Below are positions 14,990 through 22,016 of a stretch of DNA of 37,194 bases, piece after piece (positions within the stretch are counted from its first letter, which is position 1; each line of letters opens with the position of its first letter). Both the position numbers and the translations under genes were made by a program. The stretch lies in contig JADJNA010000060.1 in NCBI GenBank assembly GCA_016709305.1, positions 1-37,194 on the forward strand, in the 5' to 3' direction. Under the pieces are notes generated by a model, which did no database searches, was not told where the DNA came from, and saw only the letters and a program-made list of their open reading frames with translations. The DNA is from Candidatus Villigracilis saccharophilus. GTDB lineage: Bacteria; Chloroflexota; Anaerolineae; Anaerolineales; Villigracilaceae.

Positions 14990-15859
14990 ATGCCAAGCAA
15001 AATCGTTTTAGCTCCCGCCATTCATTGCGACAAATGCAAAGAGTTGATCGAATCTGAAATCAAAAAATTGCCAAACATCGATGGCATTCTTGCAGATGAA
15101 AAAACAAAATCGGTGACTGTCATGTGGAGCGAGCCGCAAAATTGGGAAGCCATCGCCGCGCGCCTGACCGAGATCGGCTACCCAACCCAACCGTTGAACG
15201 AGATTAAGCGTCACGTTGCCATCGTTTTATATGATGGATTCACAGCCCTGGATGCGGTCGGTCCGTACGAAGTGTTGGTCAGCCTGCCGGATACGCAGGT
15301 TCACTTCGTCTCGAATCAACGCGGACCTGTGTGGGCGGATACCGGTCAACTGGCCTTGACTGCCACTGCCACATTTGATGAGCTACCCAATCCATCCATC
15401 ATTGTCATCCCCGGGGGCGGGCATGGCATCATGAAAGCCGTCGAAAACCAGGCGCTCATGAATTGGGTCAAACAGGCCCACGAAACCTCCGAGTGGACGA
15501 CTTCAGTCTGCACCGGTGTGTATGTGCTGGGGCTGGCAGGCATCCTGCAAGGAATGGATGTCACCACGCATTGGGGCTCGCGCAGTTTCATGCAGCAATA
15601 TTGCGGTGCGAACTATGTCGCCGAGCGCTTTGTCCAGCAGGGGAAAGTGATCACTGCCGCTGGAGTTTCGGCAGGGATCGATATGGCGCTCTTCCTCGCC
15701 GAGAAATTGAGCAATACCAAAATCGCGCAAGCCATTCAACTGGCTTGTGAATACGATCCTCACCCACCTTTCGCAACAGGCAACTTCCAAACCGTTGACC
15801 CTGACTTGATCGCCGAAGCCAATCAAGTCATCAATCTCTATCGGACCAACCCTGCATAA
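14990..15859 (+). CDS. HMA domain fused to DJ-1/PfpI (isonitrile hydratase-like) domain
   Basis: Residues 1-70 form an HMA-like domain with the pair Cys13 and Cys16 (HCDKC). Residues 74-289 are a DJ-1/PfpI domain with LYDGFTALDAVGPYEVL, IVIPGGGHG and the nucleophile elbow TSVCTGVYVLGLAGIL (Cys174-Thr175), followed by THWGSR. The Asp88, Cys174 and Thr175 arrangement matches what is known for bacterial isonitrile hydratase, which turns an isonitrile into an N-formamide. Other DJ-1 activities (deglycase, chaperone, protease-like) remain possible. It is the last gene of the uptake operon, ten bases after a binding-protein gene, so a cytoplasmic job in releasing or handling the imported metal is likely. 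The HMA cysteines favour copper. A good ribosome site (AAAGGAG) precedes the ATG. Confidence 0.82.
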   Translation: MPSKIVLAPAIHCDKCKELIESEIKKLPNIDGILADEKTKSVTVMWSEPQNWEAIAARLTEIGYPTQPLNEIKRHVAIVLYDGFTALDAVGPYEVLVSLPDTQVHFVSNQRGPVWADTGQLALTATATFDELPNPSIIVIPGGGHGIMKAVENQALMNWVKQAHETSEWTTSVCTGVYVLGLAGILQGMDVTTHWGSRSFMQQYCGANYVAERFVQQGKVITAAGVSAGIDMALFLAEKLSNTKIAQAIQLACEYDPHPPFATGNFQTVDPDLIAEANQVINLYRTNPA

Positions 15860-15886
15860 AGATAGAAAAATAAAAAGGCGAAAATC

Positions 15887-15947
15887 ATGACCACGGTAAC
15901 TTATATCGTCCCTACTGACCGAGATTGAGTATCCCGTCGAGAGTTAA
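15887..15947 (+). pseudogene. Remnant of a copZ gene with its middle deleted
   Basis: The ATG at 15887 encodes MTTVTYIVP, nearly the same as the start of the CopZ proteins at 24043-24249 and 29051-29269. Six bases after that match, in another frame, comes LTEIEYPVES and a stop, matching their C-terminus. About 50 central codons, including the metal-binding GHCT motif, are missing. It follows the HMA-DJ-1 gene and is most easily explained by an internal deletion in a third copZ copy. Confidence 0.75.
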
Positions 15948-16022
15948 TAATTCTTTGAACTATGTCGGCATAAGAAATTGATATTTGTATGTAAACAAAG
16001 AAATATGATAATATCACGTAAA

Positions 16023-16060
16023 TTTATCTAGATTTATCAAAATTTCTCAAATTTATGAAT
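16023..16060. promoter_or_regulatory. Tandem TTTATC-type repeats before the His-repeat lipoprotein gene
   Basis: Units TTTATCTAG, TTTATCAAAA, TTTCTCAAA and TTTATGAAT follow one another with a spacing of nine to ten bases. The pattern matches the repeats at 7501-7530 and 6339-6358. A second pair, TATCAAA twice, lies at 16181-16194 just before the ribosome site GAGGAG. The 264 bases from 15948 to 16211 are AT-rich and hold no gene that I can recognise, only these sites. Confidence 0.5.
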
Positions 16061-16211
16061 TTCTCCCTAAGTAGAAACATGAGTAGAAATCGGCGTTATC
16101 TGGAATAATTAAAATAGGAGGTTGATACCCTAATAAAATTTATAAAAAAATCGCATTGCATGGAAATATAAAATTACCATTATCAAATATCAAAAACGAG
16201 GAGACTTTAAT

Positions 16212-17399
16212 ATGAAAACCTTACTTCGAACATTTTGTATTTTTGTTTTGGCAGTTACGCTGACTGCCTGCGGCGGTGCGCCAGCTGCCACTACAGTTCC
16301 TGCCGTTGAACCTGCTGCCATCGCCCCAGAAGCACCGACGGAAGCGCCTACTGAGGCTGCGGCTGCAACAGAAGCCCCCATGGCCCACACCGAAAAGGAA
16401 GCGGATCCATTTGAAGTCAGCGTGGCTCAGAATCTCCTGGACTCGGCTGGCTTTCACGGGATTGCAGAAGCGTTGACCGAGACCCAAACCATTGACCCTG
16501 CCTCTCTTTCAACTGTTACACGTGTCAACAAGATCTTGGCTCAAACCACCTGGCCGGCTGATCTTCACGATCAGGCGCATACCTTCATTGACACGTTGAC
16601 CACTTTTGGCGCAGCCCTGGAGGCTGATAACGTCGCCGAAGCGGTTACGTTATCTGAAAGCGTGCATGATGCCCAACATGAGTTGTCGCACGAAATTGAA
16701 CATTGGCTGGGTGATGCCCAACCAGTTACCGCTGATGCCAGCACATTTGATGTCAGTGTGGCGCAATACTTCCTGGATGCCGCAGGTTTCCACGGTATCG
16801 CAACCGCCTTGGCCGAAACTCAAACCATTGACCCAACCTATCTATCCACTGTCACCCGCGTCAATACGGTTTTGGCGCATACCGTCTGGCCAGCAGATTT
16901 GAACGATGCCGCGCAGGCCTTTAGCGAATCGCTGACAGCCTTTGGCGCAGCCCTGGAAGCTGATAATGTCGCCGAAGCTGTTACATTATCTGAAACCGTG
17001 CACGATGCCCAGCATGAGTTATCCCACTCCATCGATCATTGGATCGGCGATGCCCAGAAGAGCACAGCCGAAGCGGATTCATTTGACGTCACCGTCGCCC
17101 AGTTTTTCCTCGATTCGGCAGGCTTTCATGGTATCGCAACTGCCTTAAGCGAAACCCAAACCATTGACCCAACCTATCTCTCAAAGGTGACGCGTGTCAA
17201 CAAGGTTTTGGCGCAAACCACCTGGCCCGCAGATTTGAACGATGCCGCCCAAGTCTTTATCGAATCACTGAATACCTTTGCAGCCGCATTGGAAGCTGAT
17301 AACATTGCGGATGCTGTCACGATTTCTGAAACGGTACATGATGCCCAACACGAACTCTCGCACTCCATCGATCATCTCATGGAAGGTCATGCGCATTAA
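16212..17399 (+). CDS. Lipoprotein with three His-rich 112-residue tandem repeats, probable extracytoplasmic metal binder
   Basis: The 395-residue protein has a lipoprotein signal (lipobox LTAC, Cys20), a low-complexity Ala/Pro/Glu/Thr linker to about residue 64, and three near-identical repeats starting at Phe67, Phe179 and Phe291. Each repeat contains AGFHGIA, TQTIDP, a TxVTRVN/KVTRVN segment, a WPADL segment and the helix VHDAQHELSH, continued by xIxH. His152, 156, 160 and 164 of the first repeat, and their copies, are spaced by four, so four His line one face of a helix. This strongly suggests metal binding; copper is inferred from the neighbours. I do not recognise the family. The protein ends MEGHAH. 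CopC starts inside its last codons. Confidence 0.75.
   Translation: MKTLLRTFCIFVLAVTLTACGGAPAATTVPAVEPAAIAPEAPTEAPTEAAAATEAPMAHTEKEADPFEVSVAQNLLDSAGFHGIAEALTETQTIDPASLSTVTRVNKILAQTTWPADLHDQAHTFIDTLTTFGAALEADNVAEAVTLSESVHDAQHELSHEIEHWLGDAQPVTADASTFDVSVAQYFLDAAGFHGIATALAETQTIDPTYLSTVTRVNTVLAHTVWPADLNDAAQAFSESLTAFGAALEADNVAEAVTLSETVHDAQHELSHSIDHWIGDAQKSTAEADSFDVTVAQFFLDSAGFHGIATALSETQTIDPTYLSKVTRVNKVLAQTTWPADLNDAAQVFIESLNTFAAALEADNIADAVTISETVHDAQHELSHSIDHLMEGHAH
16410..17396 (+). repeat. Three 336-bp in-frame tandem repeats within the lipoprotein gene
   Basis: The units begin at 16410, 16746 and 17082, in phase with the protein repeats. The second and third units are the most alike. Near-identity at DNA level in stretches such as GATGCCCAACATGAGTT suggests recent duplication or gene conversion. 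Copy number could vary between strains, and assembly might collapse or expand it. Confidence 0.75.
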
Positions 17400-17973
17400 G
17401 GCGCTGCTGATCGGAATATTAATAGCAGGCGGTCTCCTCTTCACGGAGACCGCCCATGCTCATTCCGCGTACGTGCGTTCCAACCCCGGCGCCGATGCAG
17501 TCATCGCATCAGCGCCGGCCAAAGTTGAGATCTGGTTCTCGCAGGAATTATTCAGGCGCAAAGGCGAAAACGTCATTCATGTCAGCGGGCCAGACGGGCA
17601 GGAAGTCAGCAGCGGCGAAACACAAATTGACGACGATGACCGCAAGCACATCTGGGTCGAACTTTCCCCGAATCTCGCGGCAGGAAAATATCTCGTTGAG
17701 TGGAAAAATATTTCCGTGGAAGACGGTCATTCCACCGAAGGAAGTTTCAGCTTCAGCATTGACCCGCAAGCCGCAGTGACCAGCACCCCGATGGAAGCAT
17801 CAAATGGGATTCCCACACTGATGAATACCCCCCTCCCAGAGTCAACGCCTCAACCTGCGCCGACAGAGGCTCCCGTTTCAAAAAACAATCCCTGCGCCGG
17901 CGGACTTGCGCCCGCAGCCGGGCTGGTCTTCTTTGACATTCTGCGCCGCCGAAGGAAACAAACTGATCCATGA
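17389..17973 (+). CDS. CopC-domain copper resistance protein with C-terminal membrane anchor
   Basis: The 194-residue protein has a signal peptide ending TAHA, directly followed by HSAYVRSNPGADAVI, so the mature N-terminus would be the copper-binding His of CopC. The usual later motif is present as EDGHSTEGSFSFSI. A Pro/Thr-rich linker then leads to a hydrophobic segment and a basic tail RRRRK, which looks like a C-terminal membrane anchor. CopC proteins bind Cu(II) outside the cytoplasmic membrane. The ATG at 17389 overlaps the upstream lipoprotein by 11 bases with a GGAAGG site. The downstream gene overlaps by four bases, so the three genes are one unit. Confidence 0.85.
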   Translation: MRIKALLIGILIAGGLLFTETAHAHSAYVRSNPGADAVIASAPAKVEIWFSQELFRRKGENVIHVSGPDGQEVSSGETQIDDDDRKHIWVELSPNLAAGKYLVEWKNISVEDGHSTEGSFSFSIDPQAAVTSTPMEASNGIPTLMNTPLPESTPQPAPTEAPVSKNNPCAGGLAPAAGLVFFDILRRRRKQTDP

Positions 17974-20008
17974 AATTCAAGAAAATAAGCGCAATCACTT
18001 TAATGGTATTTGTCGCAAGTTTATTGGTTACAGGGAACGCGCTTGCTCATGCATTGCTCCTCCGCTCATTACCGGTTGCAAATTCCGAAATCCTCCAAAC
18101 TCCAACAAAAATCGAAATGTGGTTCAGCGAACCGCTCGAAGCAGACTTCAGTTCCGCCCGTCTGTTGACCACCAGCGGCGAAGAAATCCGCATTGACGTG
18201 GCTGAACTTGACCCCAACGACCCAACTCATTTAACAGTTTTGCTCAAACAACTTGATCCCGGCATTTATACCGTGGCATGGAAAACTCTTTCACGCACCG
18301 ACGGCCATGAATGGTACGGGAGTTTTCCCTTCACAGTACTCAATCCGGATGGCACACGTCCCAATGGGACTGCCGCAGTTCTCGATCTTGAAACACGAAG
18401 CGAGTTACCCACGCTCTTACAAACCATCTCACGCTGGCTCGCGCTCATGGGCGGAATTTTATTTTTAAGCGTAGCCTCTCTTTTACAAATTCGTGCTCAC
18501 CAGTTCAGCGGATTCAGATCAGAGCCTAAAATGCCATGAACTTGCGCTAAAAATCGTGTCTGTCTCTGTATTGGCTGTCATCCTCGGCTCTTGGCTGCAA
18601 ATTACTTTGCAGTCATCCCGCCTTGAGAGTCTGTCATTACTTCCGCGCCTCATTTATGCGACGCACACCGGCGCATTGATCTTATCTCGTCAGGCGCTTC
18701 TCCTTTCTGGCCTGTTACTTTTGACCAGAAGTAAACGCTGGCAATTCATCGCAGTTGCAATTTATGACGTCTTCATCTTGTTGTTATGTCTTGTCTCCGG
18801 GATGCAAGGAGAAGTTGTTGCATATTCCGCGTTGATCCTTGCAGTCATTGTCATTGCATGGGCTTGGCGAAAAAACTTCACCGCGAATCAAAGCTGGAAT
18901 TCTGATCCTAATTCCTGGCGTCATCACGCTTCTATATTTTTCACTTGGCAGTCACGCCGGCGCGGTGGCTGGAAGTTTCTGGGCCATCCTCAGCGACTAT
19001 ATTCACCTATTGGCAACATCCGCATGGGTCGGCGGGCTGATGCTCCTGCCACTTGTGCTCGACTCCATTCGCGGGAACTCCTCCACGCCTGAGAGAGCCA
19101 CGCTTGGTCCGCTCTTTCGCCGTTATGGGTATCTGGCTAAATTCTCATTCTTTCTATTGCTCACCAGCGGACTCTTCAACAGCCTCGTGCAATTCCCGAC
19201 CTTTGCCAGCATCATCAACACAACATACGGGCGCGTCTTATTGATCAAACTCGTAGCGGCGTTGATCGTCTGGCAGTTTTCCATTCTCAGCACACGCATC
19301 CTGCGCGGAAAAATGGATGCAGAACAATTTGCGGTTAACCTGAACCTCTTCGTTCAAAAAATAAGTCAGGCCGCGTTGATCGGTTTGGTGTTGATGCTTG
19401 CGGTTGCTGTCCTTGTGCAAACCCAGCCGCCCAAACCAACTTCACAGGAAGTCGATACTTCGTATCACAACATTGTCAAGGCCGATGATCTTTCCATTCA
19501 TATTCAGGTAACGCCTAATCAACCGGGCAGCAATCAATTTTATGTTCAACTTTTTCATGAAGATGACTCACCGATCGGAGATGTGCAACTCGTGCGGCTT
19601 TTATTCAACTACGAAGATGCGCAAGTCGGCCAGGCCAACGCGGATCTGACTCAACTTGGAACTGATGTTTTCGGAATTGAGGGAGTCTACCTGAATCAGC
19701 CGGGCACATGGACCGTATCGGTCTACGTGCGGCGGCGCGGCATGGACGATGTGATCGCCGACCTGAGAGTCAATGTGCCCGACCCGGCAGAGATGATTCA
19801 GAAAACAGAACCATTCCAAAGTCCAGTTAAGACCGTGCCGGTGAATGGGATCTAGCCGGGGATTGCATCGCCCTCTCGGTGGAGATCCTACGCTGGCGGG
19901 GAACAATCAAACAAGCCAGACCGGATCTTTACAGCAAATTCGTCTTCACTGCCTTTTTATTTCTTGTCATTGGGCTATTTCTGGGCGGGTCGGCTTTTTT
20001 CTCGCTTT
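17970..20008 (+). pseudogene. CopC-CopD-YtkA-like copper membrane protein, frameshifted in three places
   Basis: The first frame (17970-18539) has a signal ending NALA, then HALLLRSLPVANSEIL and RTDGHEWYGSFPF, a CopC domain, and a first membrane helix. A second frame, usable from about 18530 to 18880, carries several CopD-type helices. A third (about 18880-19855) continues LYFSLGSHAGAVAGSF and HLLATSAWVGGLMLLPL, with the His residues of CopD helices, then a soluble YtkA-like beta domain with GIEGVYLNQPGTWTVSVYV. After the TAG at 19853 another frame gives a last helix (FTAFLFLVIGLFLGGSAFF) ending near 20008. The first two shifts lie near A-runs (18530, 18868), so sequencing error is plausible. 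If intact it would be about 670 residues and would import or relay copper across the membrane. Confidence 0.75.
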
Positions 20009-20065
20009 GATAAAACTCAACTCAATCTGGTAAAATTCGCATAAATTATCAGAGTGTCTGATAAT
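20007..20065 (+). promoter_or_regulatory. Promoter with perfect dyad operator upstream of the YHS gene
   Basis: TTGATA (20007-20012) and TAAAAT (20031-20036) are separated by 18 bases. Just after the expected start point lies ATTATCAGA (20045-20053), three bases, and TCTGATAAT (20057-20065), a perfect 9-bp dyad. A repressor bound here would block transcription. The TTATCA half-site is the same word as in the repeat clusters at 6349 and 7501-7530. Confidence 0.6.
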
Positions 20066-20137
20066 ACCTGTTCGGTTTCAAGTGTCAGGTATGGATTGTC
20101 TTGCGCTTGAAGCCCCATTATCCATAAGGAGGATAAC

Positions 20138-20326
20138 ATGGCAACTGACCCAGTTTGTGGTATGGAAGTAGAAGAAAGCACAGCAAAGTATGTCAGCGAA
20201 TATAAGGATGAACTCTATTATTTTTGCGCGCCGGGTTGCAAACACACATTTGAAAAAGAACCTGCTTCATTCATCGGACCAAATCGCAGACCATTTATTC
20301 CGATGGATGAAGTGCCCACAGAGTAA
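20138..20326 (+). CDS. YHS-domain metal-binding protein
   Basis: The 62-residue protein begins ATDPVCGMEVEEST and continues with YYFCAPGCKHTFEKEPASF, the complete YHS domain with its three Cys. YHS domains accompany copper and heavy-metal P-type ATPases and bind metal through these residues. A strong ribosome site (AAGGAGG) precedes the ATG, after a leader of about 95 bases from the predicted promoter. It lies convergent to the long cop cluster on the minus strand. Confidence 0.9.
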   Translation: MATDPVCGMEVEESTAKYVSEYKDELYYFCAPGCKHTFEKEPASFIGPNRRPFIPMDEVPTE

Positions 20327-20560
20327 TCCATCCATTTTGAGCGCTCCGCCTAGAGAACAACAGGCGGAGCGCCAGTGACGCTTCTTCGGTAATTCAAGAT
20401 TATTTCAATAGATACAAATCACCAGTCCTCAATTCAGGTTCTGGTGATTTATGTTTAATAGACTTTATCGGTATGAAGGTTTTTAGGCGTGAAAATGCCA
20501 TTTTTCAAGGGCGTTTCGCTCCTCAAATTCTTATTTCCGATAAAGTCAAATTATTAAAAT
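20327..20560. terminator. Convergent intergenic region with several hairpins
   Basis: Three inverted repeats fill the space between the convergent YHS and copA genes. GCGCTCCGCCT (20341-20351) pairs with AGGCGGAGCGC (20362-20372). AAATCACCAG (20416-20425) pairs with CTGGTGATTT (20441-20450). GACTTTATCGG (20461-20471) pairs with CCGATAAAGTC (20537-20547) over a longer distance. The first two are good stems without long T-tracts. Together they probably terminate transcription from both sides. Confidence 0.55.
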
Positions 20561-22015
20561 CTATTGTACATCAATGACAAAACTAAGCTGCTGGGCTTGT
20601 CTTGCATAATTATACTCAAACCAAACTTTATACTTTCCTGGTTTTGGAAAAGTGACAGAGAATAGCAAATTATTCGTGTCAGTAAGTTCCGCTCGTAGAA
20701 AAGTCTTTAATTCTGCGTCGATAATATTCAAAACCAGGTGACTTCCAGAGGATAAACCAACTTCCCCATCCACTGGATTATTTTGAGCATCCACCACATC
20801 GAAATTAATAATGGAAGGCTGCCCGGCTTTTAACACTCCATCATAGGTCAATGTAATCGTCAGATCGCCGCTCTTTTTTATGTGTGATTCTTCAGAGGAC
20901 AAGGCTACAGGTTGTGTCTTAACCGATCCAACATTCACCGGCAAGGCCAGAGTCATTGGGAGCCGACCGGTTGGCTGGAATTCCACGAACACAACATATT
21001 GCCCTTCCGCAGGGAAATTGATCACCGGCTGGATCTTAAAGGGATTCGTTTGAACAGCCGGCGGCTCTGTCGCTTGTGGGGTAAGTTGTGTCGCGCCCAC
21101 TGTTGGCACTCCCATATCAGGACCACCCATACCACCACCGCCTGTCCTGCCACTGTTCACTTCCACGACAAATGGATCCACAATAACCGGCTCTGCATGC
21201 AAAAAGGATAAATCCCGGGGAGCAACCGCTACAAAGGCATAATATACAATTCTTCCAAACTGACTTGGTACCAGGTTAGTCAAAGGGTTGCCGAATTGAT
21301 CAAGGATTTGTATATCCAGAGTCATGGGTCTACCCGCTACGATGGGCGTTGTTTGATCTATGACAGCATGAAAAATCGCAAAAGGCGCTATTCCGTTCTC
21401 TTGCGGTTTCAACGATGCCCGTGAAAAATTCAGAAAAAGCATTAGTGTGATAACCGCGCCAGCGAATATAGGTGCGAATTCGAGCGTCTTCCGTGTCCAG
21501 GTTTTGGGTATTGCAATTGCTTCGATCTTATAATTACGCAACCGTAAGCTGTTTGATACCACAAGCACGCTGCTGAACGCCATCGCGCCAGCCGAGAGCA
21601 TTGGGTTGAGGTAGCCGAGAGCCGCCAAAGGAATCAGTACGACATTGTAGAAAAACGCCCAGAACAAATTCAGCCTGATTGTGCCAAGCGTCCCGCGTGA
21701 AAGCGATATTGTACGCGCAACATTACGCAAATCACCGCTCATCAACGTTACCGGCGCAGCAGCCATTGCCACATCTGTACCCGTGCCTATAGCAAGCCCC
21801 ACATCCGCCTGAGCAAGGGCGGGAGCATCGTTCACACCATCACCAACCATTGCAACTACGACACCGCCGTCTTGCAATCTCTTGACTTCAGATGCCTTGC
21901 CTTCAGGCAATACTTCGGAAAGAACTATATCAATACCAACCTGTTTCGCGATCGCTTCAGCAGTTTTCTTGTTATCACCTGTGATCATCGCGACCTTGAG
22001 TCCCATACGATGCAA
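20561..22015 (-). CDS. CopA-type Cu ATPase, C-terminal part with large extracytoplasmic extension
   Basis: This is the second half of the ATPase that begins at 23975; the frame changes near 22017-22035. It starts in the P domain (HRMGLKVAMITGDN, then MVGDGVNDAPALAQADVG) and continues with the last two standard CopA membrane helices. Unlike normal CopA, it then has a further helix (APIFAGAVITLMLFLNF) and about 285 extra residues. One extra helix would place this tail outside the cytoplasm. The tail looks like two beta-sandwich domains (IDQTTPIVAGRPMTLDIQIL with SFLHAEP; YDGVLKAGQPSIINFDVVD with SGSHLVLNIID), joined by a Gly/Met-rich linker. The second resembles the YtkA/FixH-like domains of copper proteins. 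A role in accepting exported copper is inferred. Confidence 0.82.
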   Translation of the reverse strand: MHRMGLKVAMITGDNKKTAEAIAKQVGIDIVLSEVLPEGKASEVKRLQDGGVVVAMVGDGVNDAPALAQADVGLAIGTGTDVAMAAAPVTLMSGDLRNVARTISLSRGTLGTIRLNLFWAFFYNVVLIPLAALGYLNPMLSAGAMAFSSVLVVSNSLRLRNYKIEAIAIPKTWTRKTLEFAPIFAGAVITLMLFLNFSRASLKPQENGIAPFAIFHAVIDQTTPIVAGRPMTLDIQILDQFGNPLTNLVPSQFGRIVYYAFVAVAPRDLSFLHAEPVIVDPFVVEVNSGRTGGGGMGGPDMGVPTVGATQLTPQATEPPAVQTNPFKIQPVINFPAEGQYVVFVEFQPTGRLPMTLALPVNVGSVKTQPVALSSEESHIKKSGDLTITLTYDGVLKAGQPSIINFDVVDAQNNPVDGEVGLSSGSHLVLNIIDAELKTFLRAELTDTNNLLFSVTFPKPGKYKVWFEYNYARQAQQLSFVIDVQ

Positions 22016-22016
22016 G

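Noticed and set aside
14032..15021. Long minus-strand open frame (329 codons) opposite the second binding protein
   Set aside because: No recognisable protein, and the plus strand encodes a clear FepB-like protein in a tight operon.
16410..17396. Repeat array as CRISPR or minisatellite
   Set aside because: The unit is 336 bp, in frame and encodes a protein domain, so it is an internal gene duplication and not a CRISPR array.
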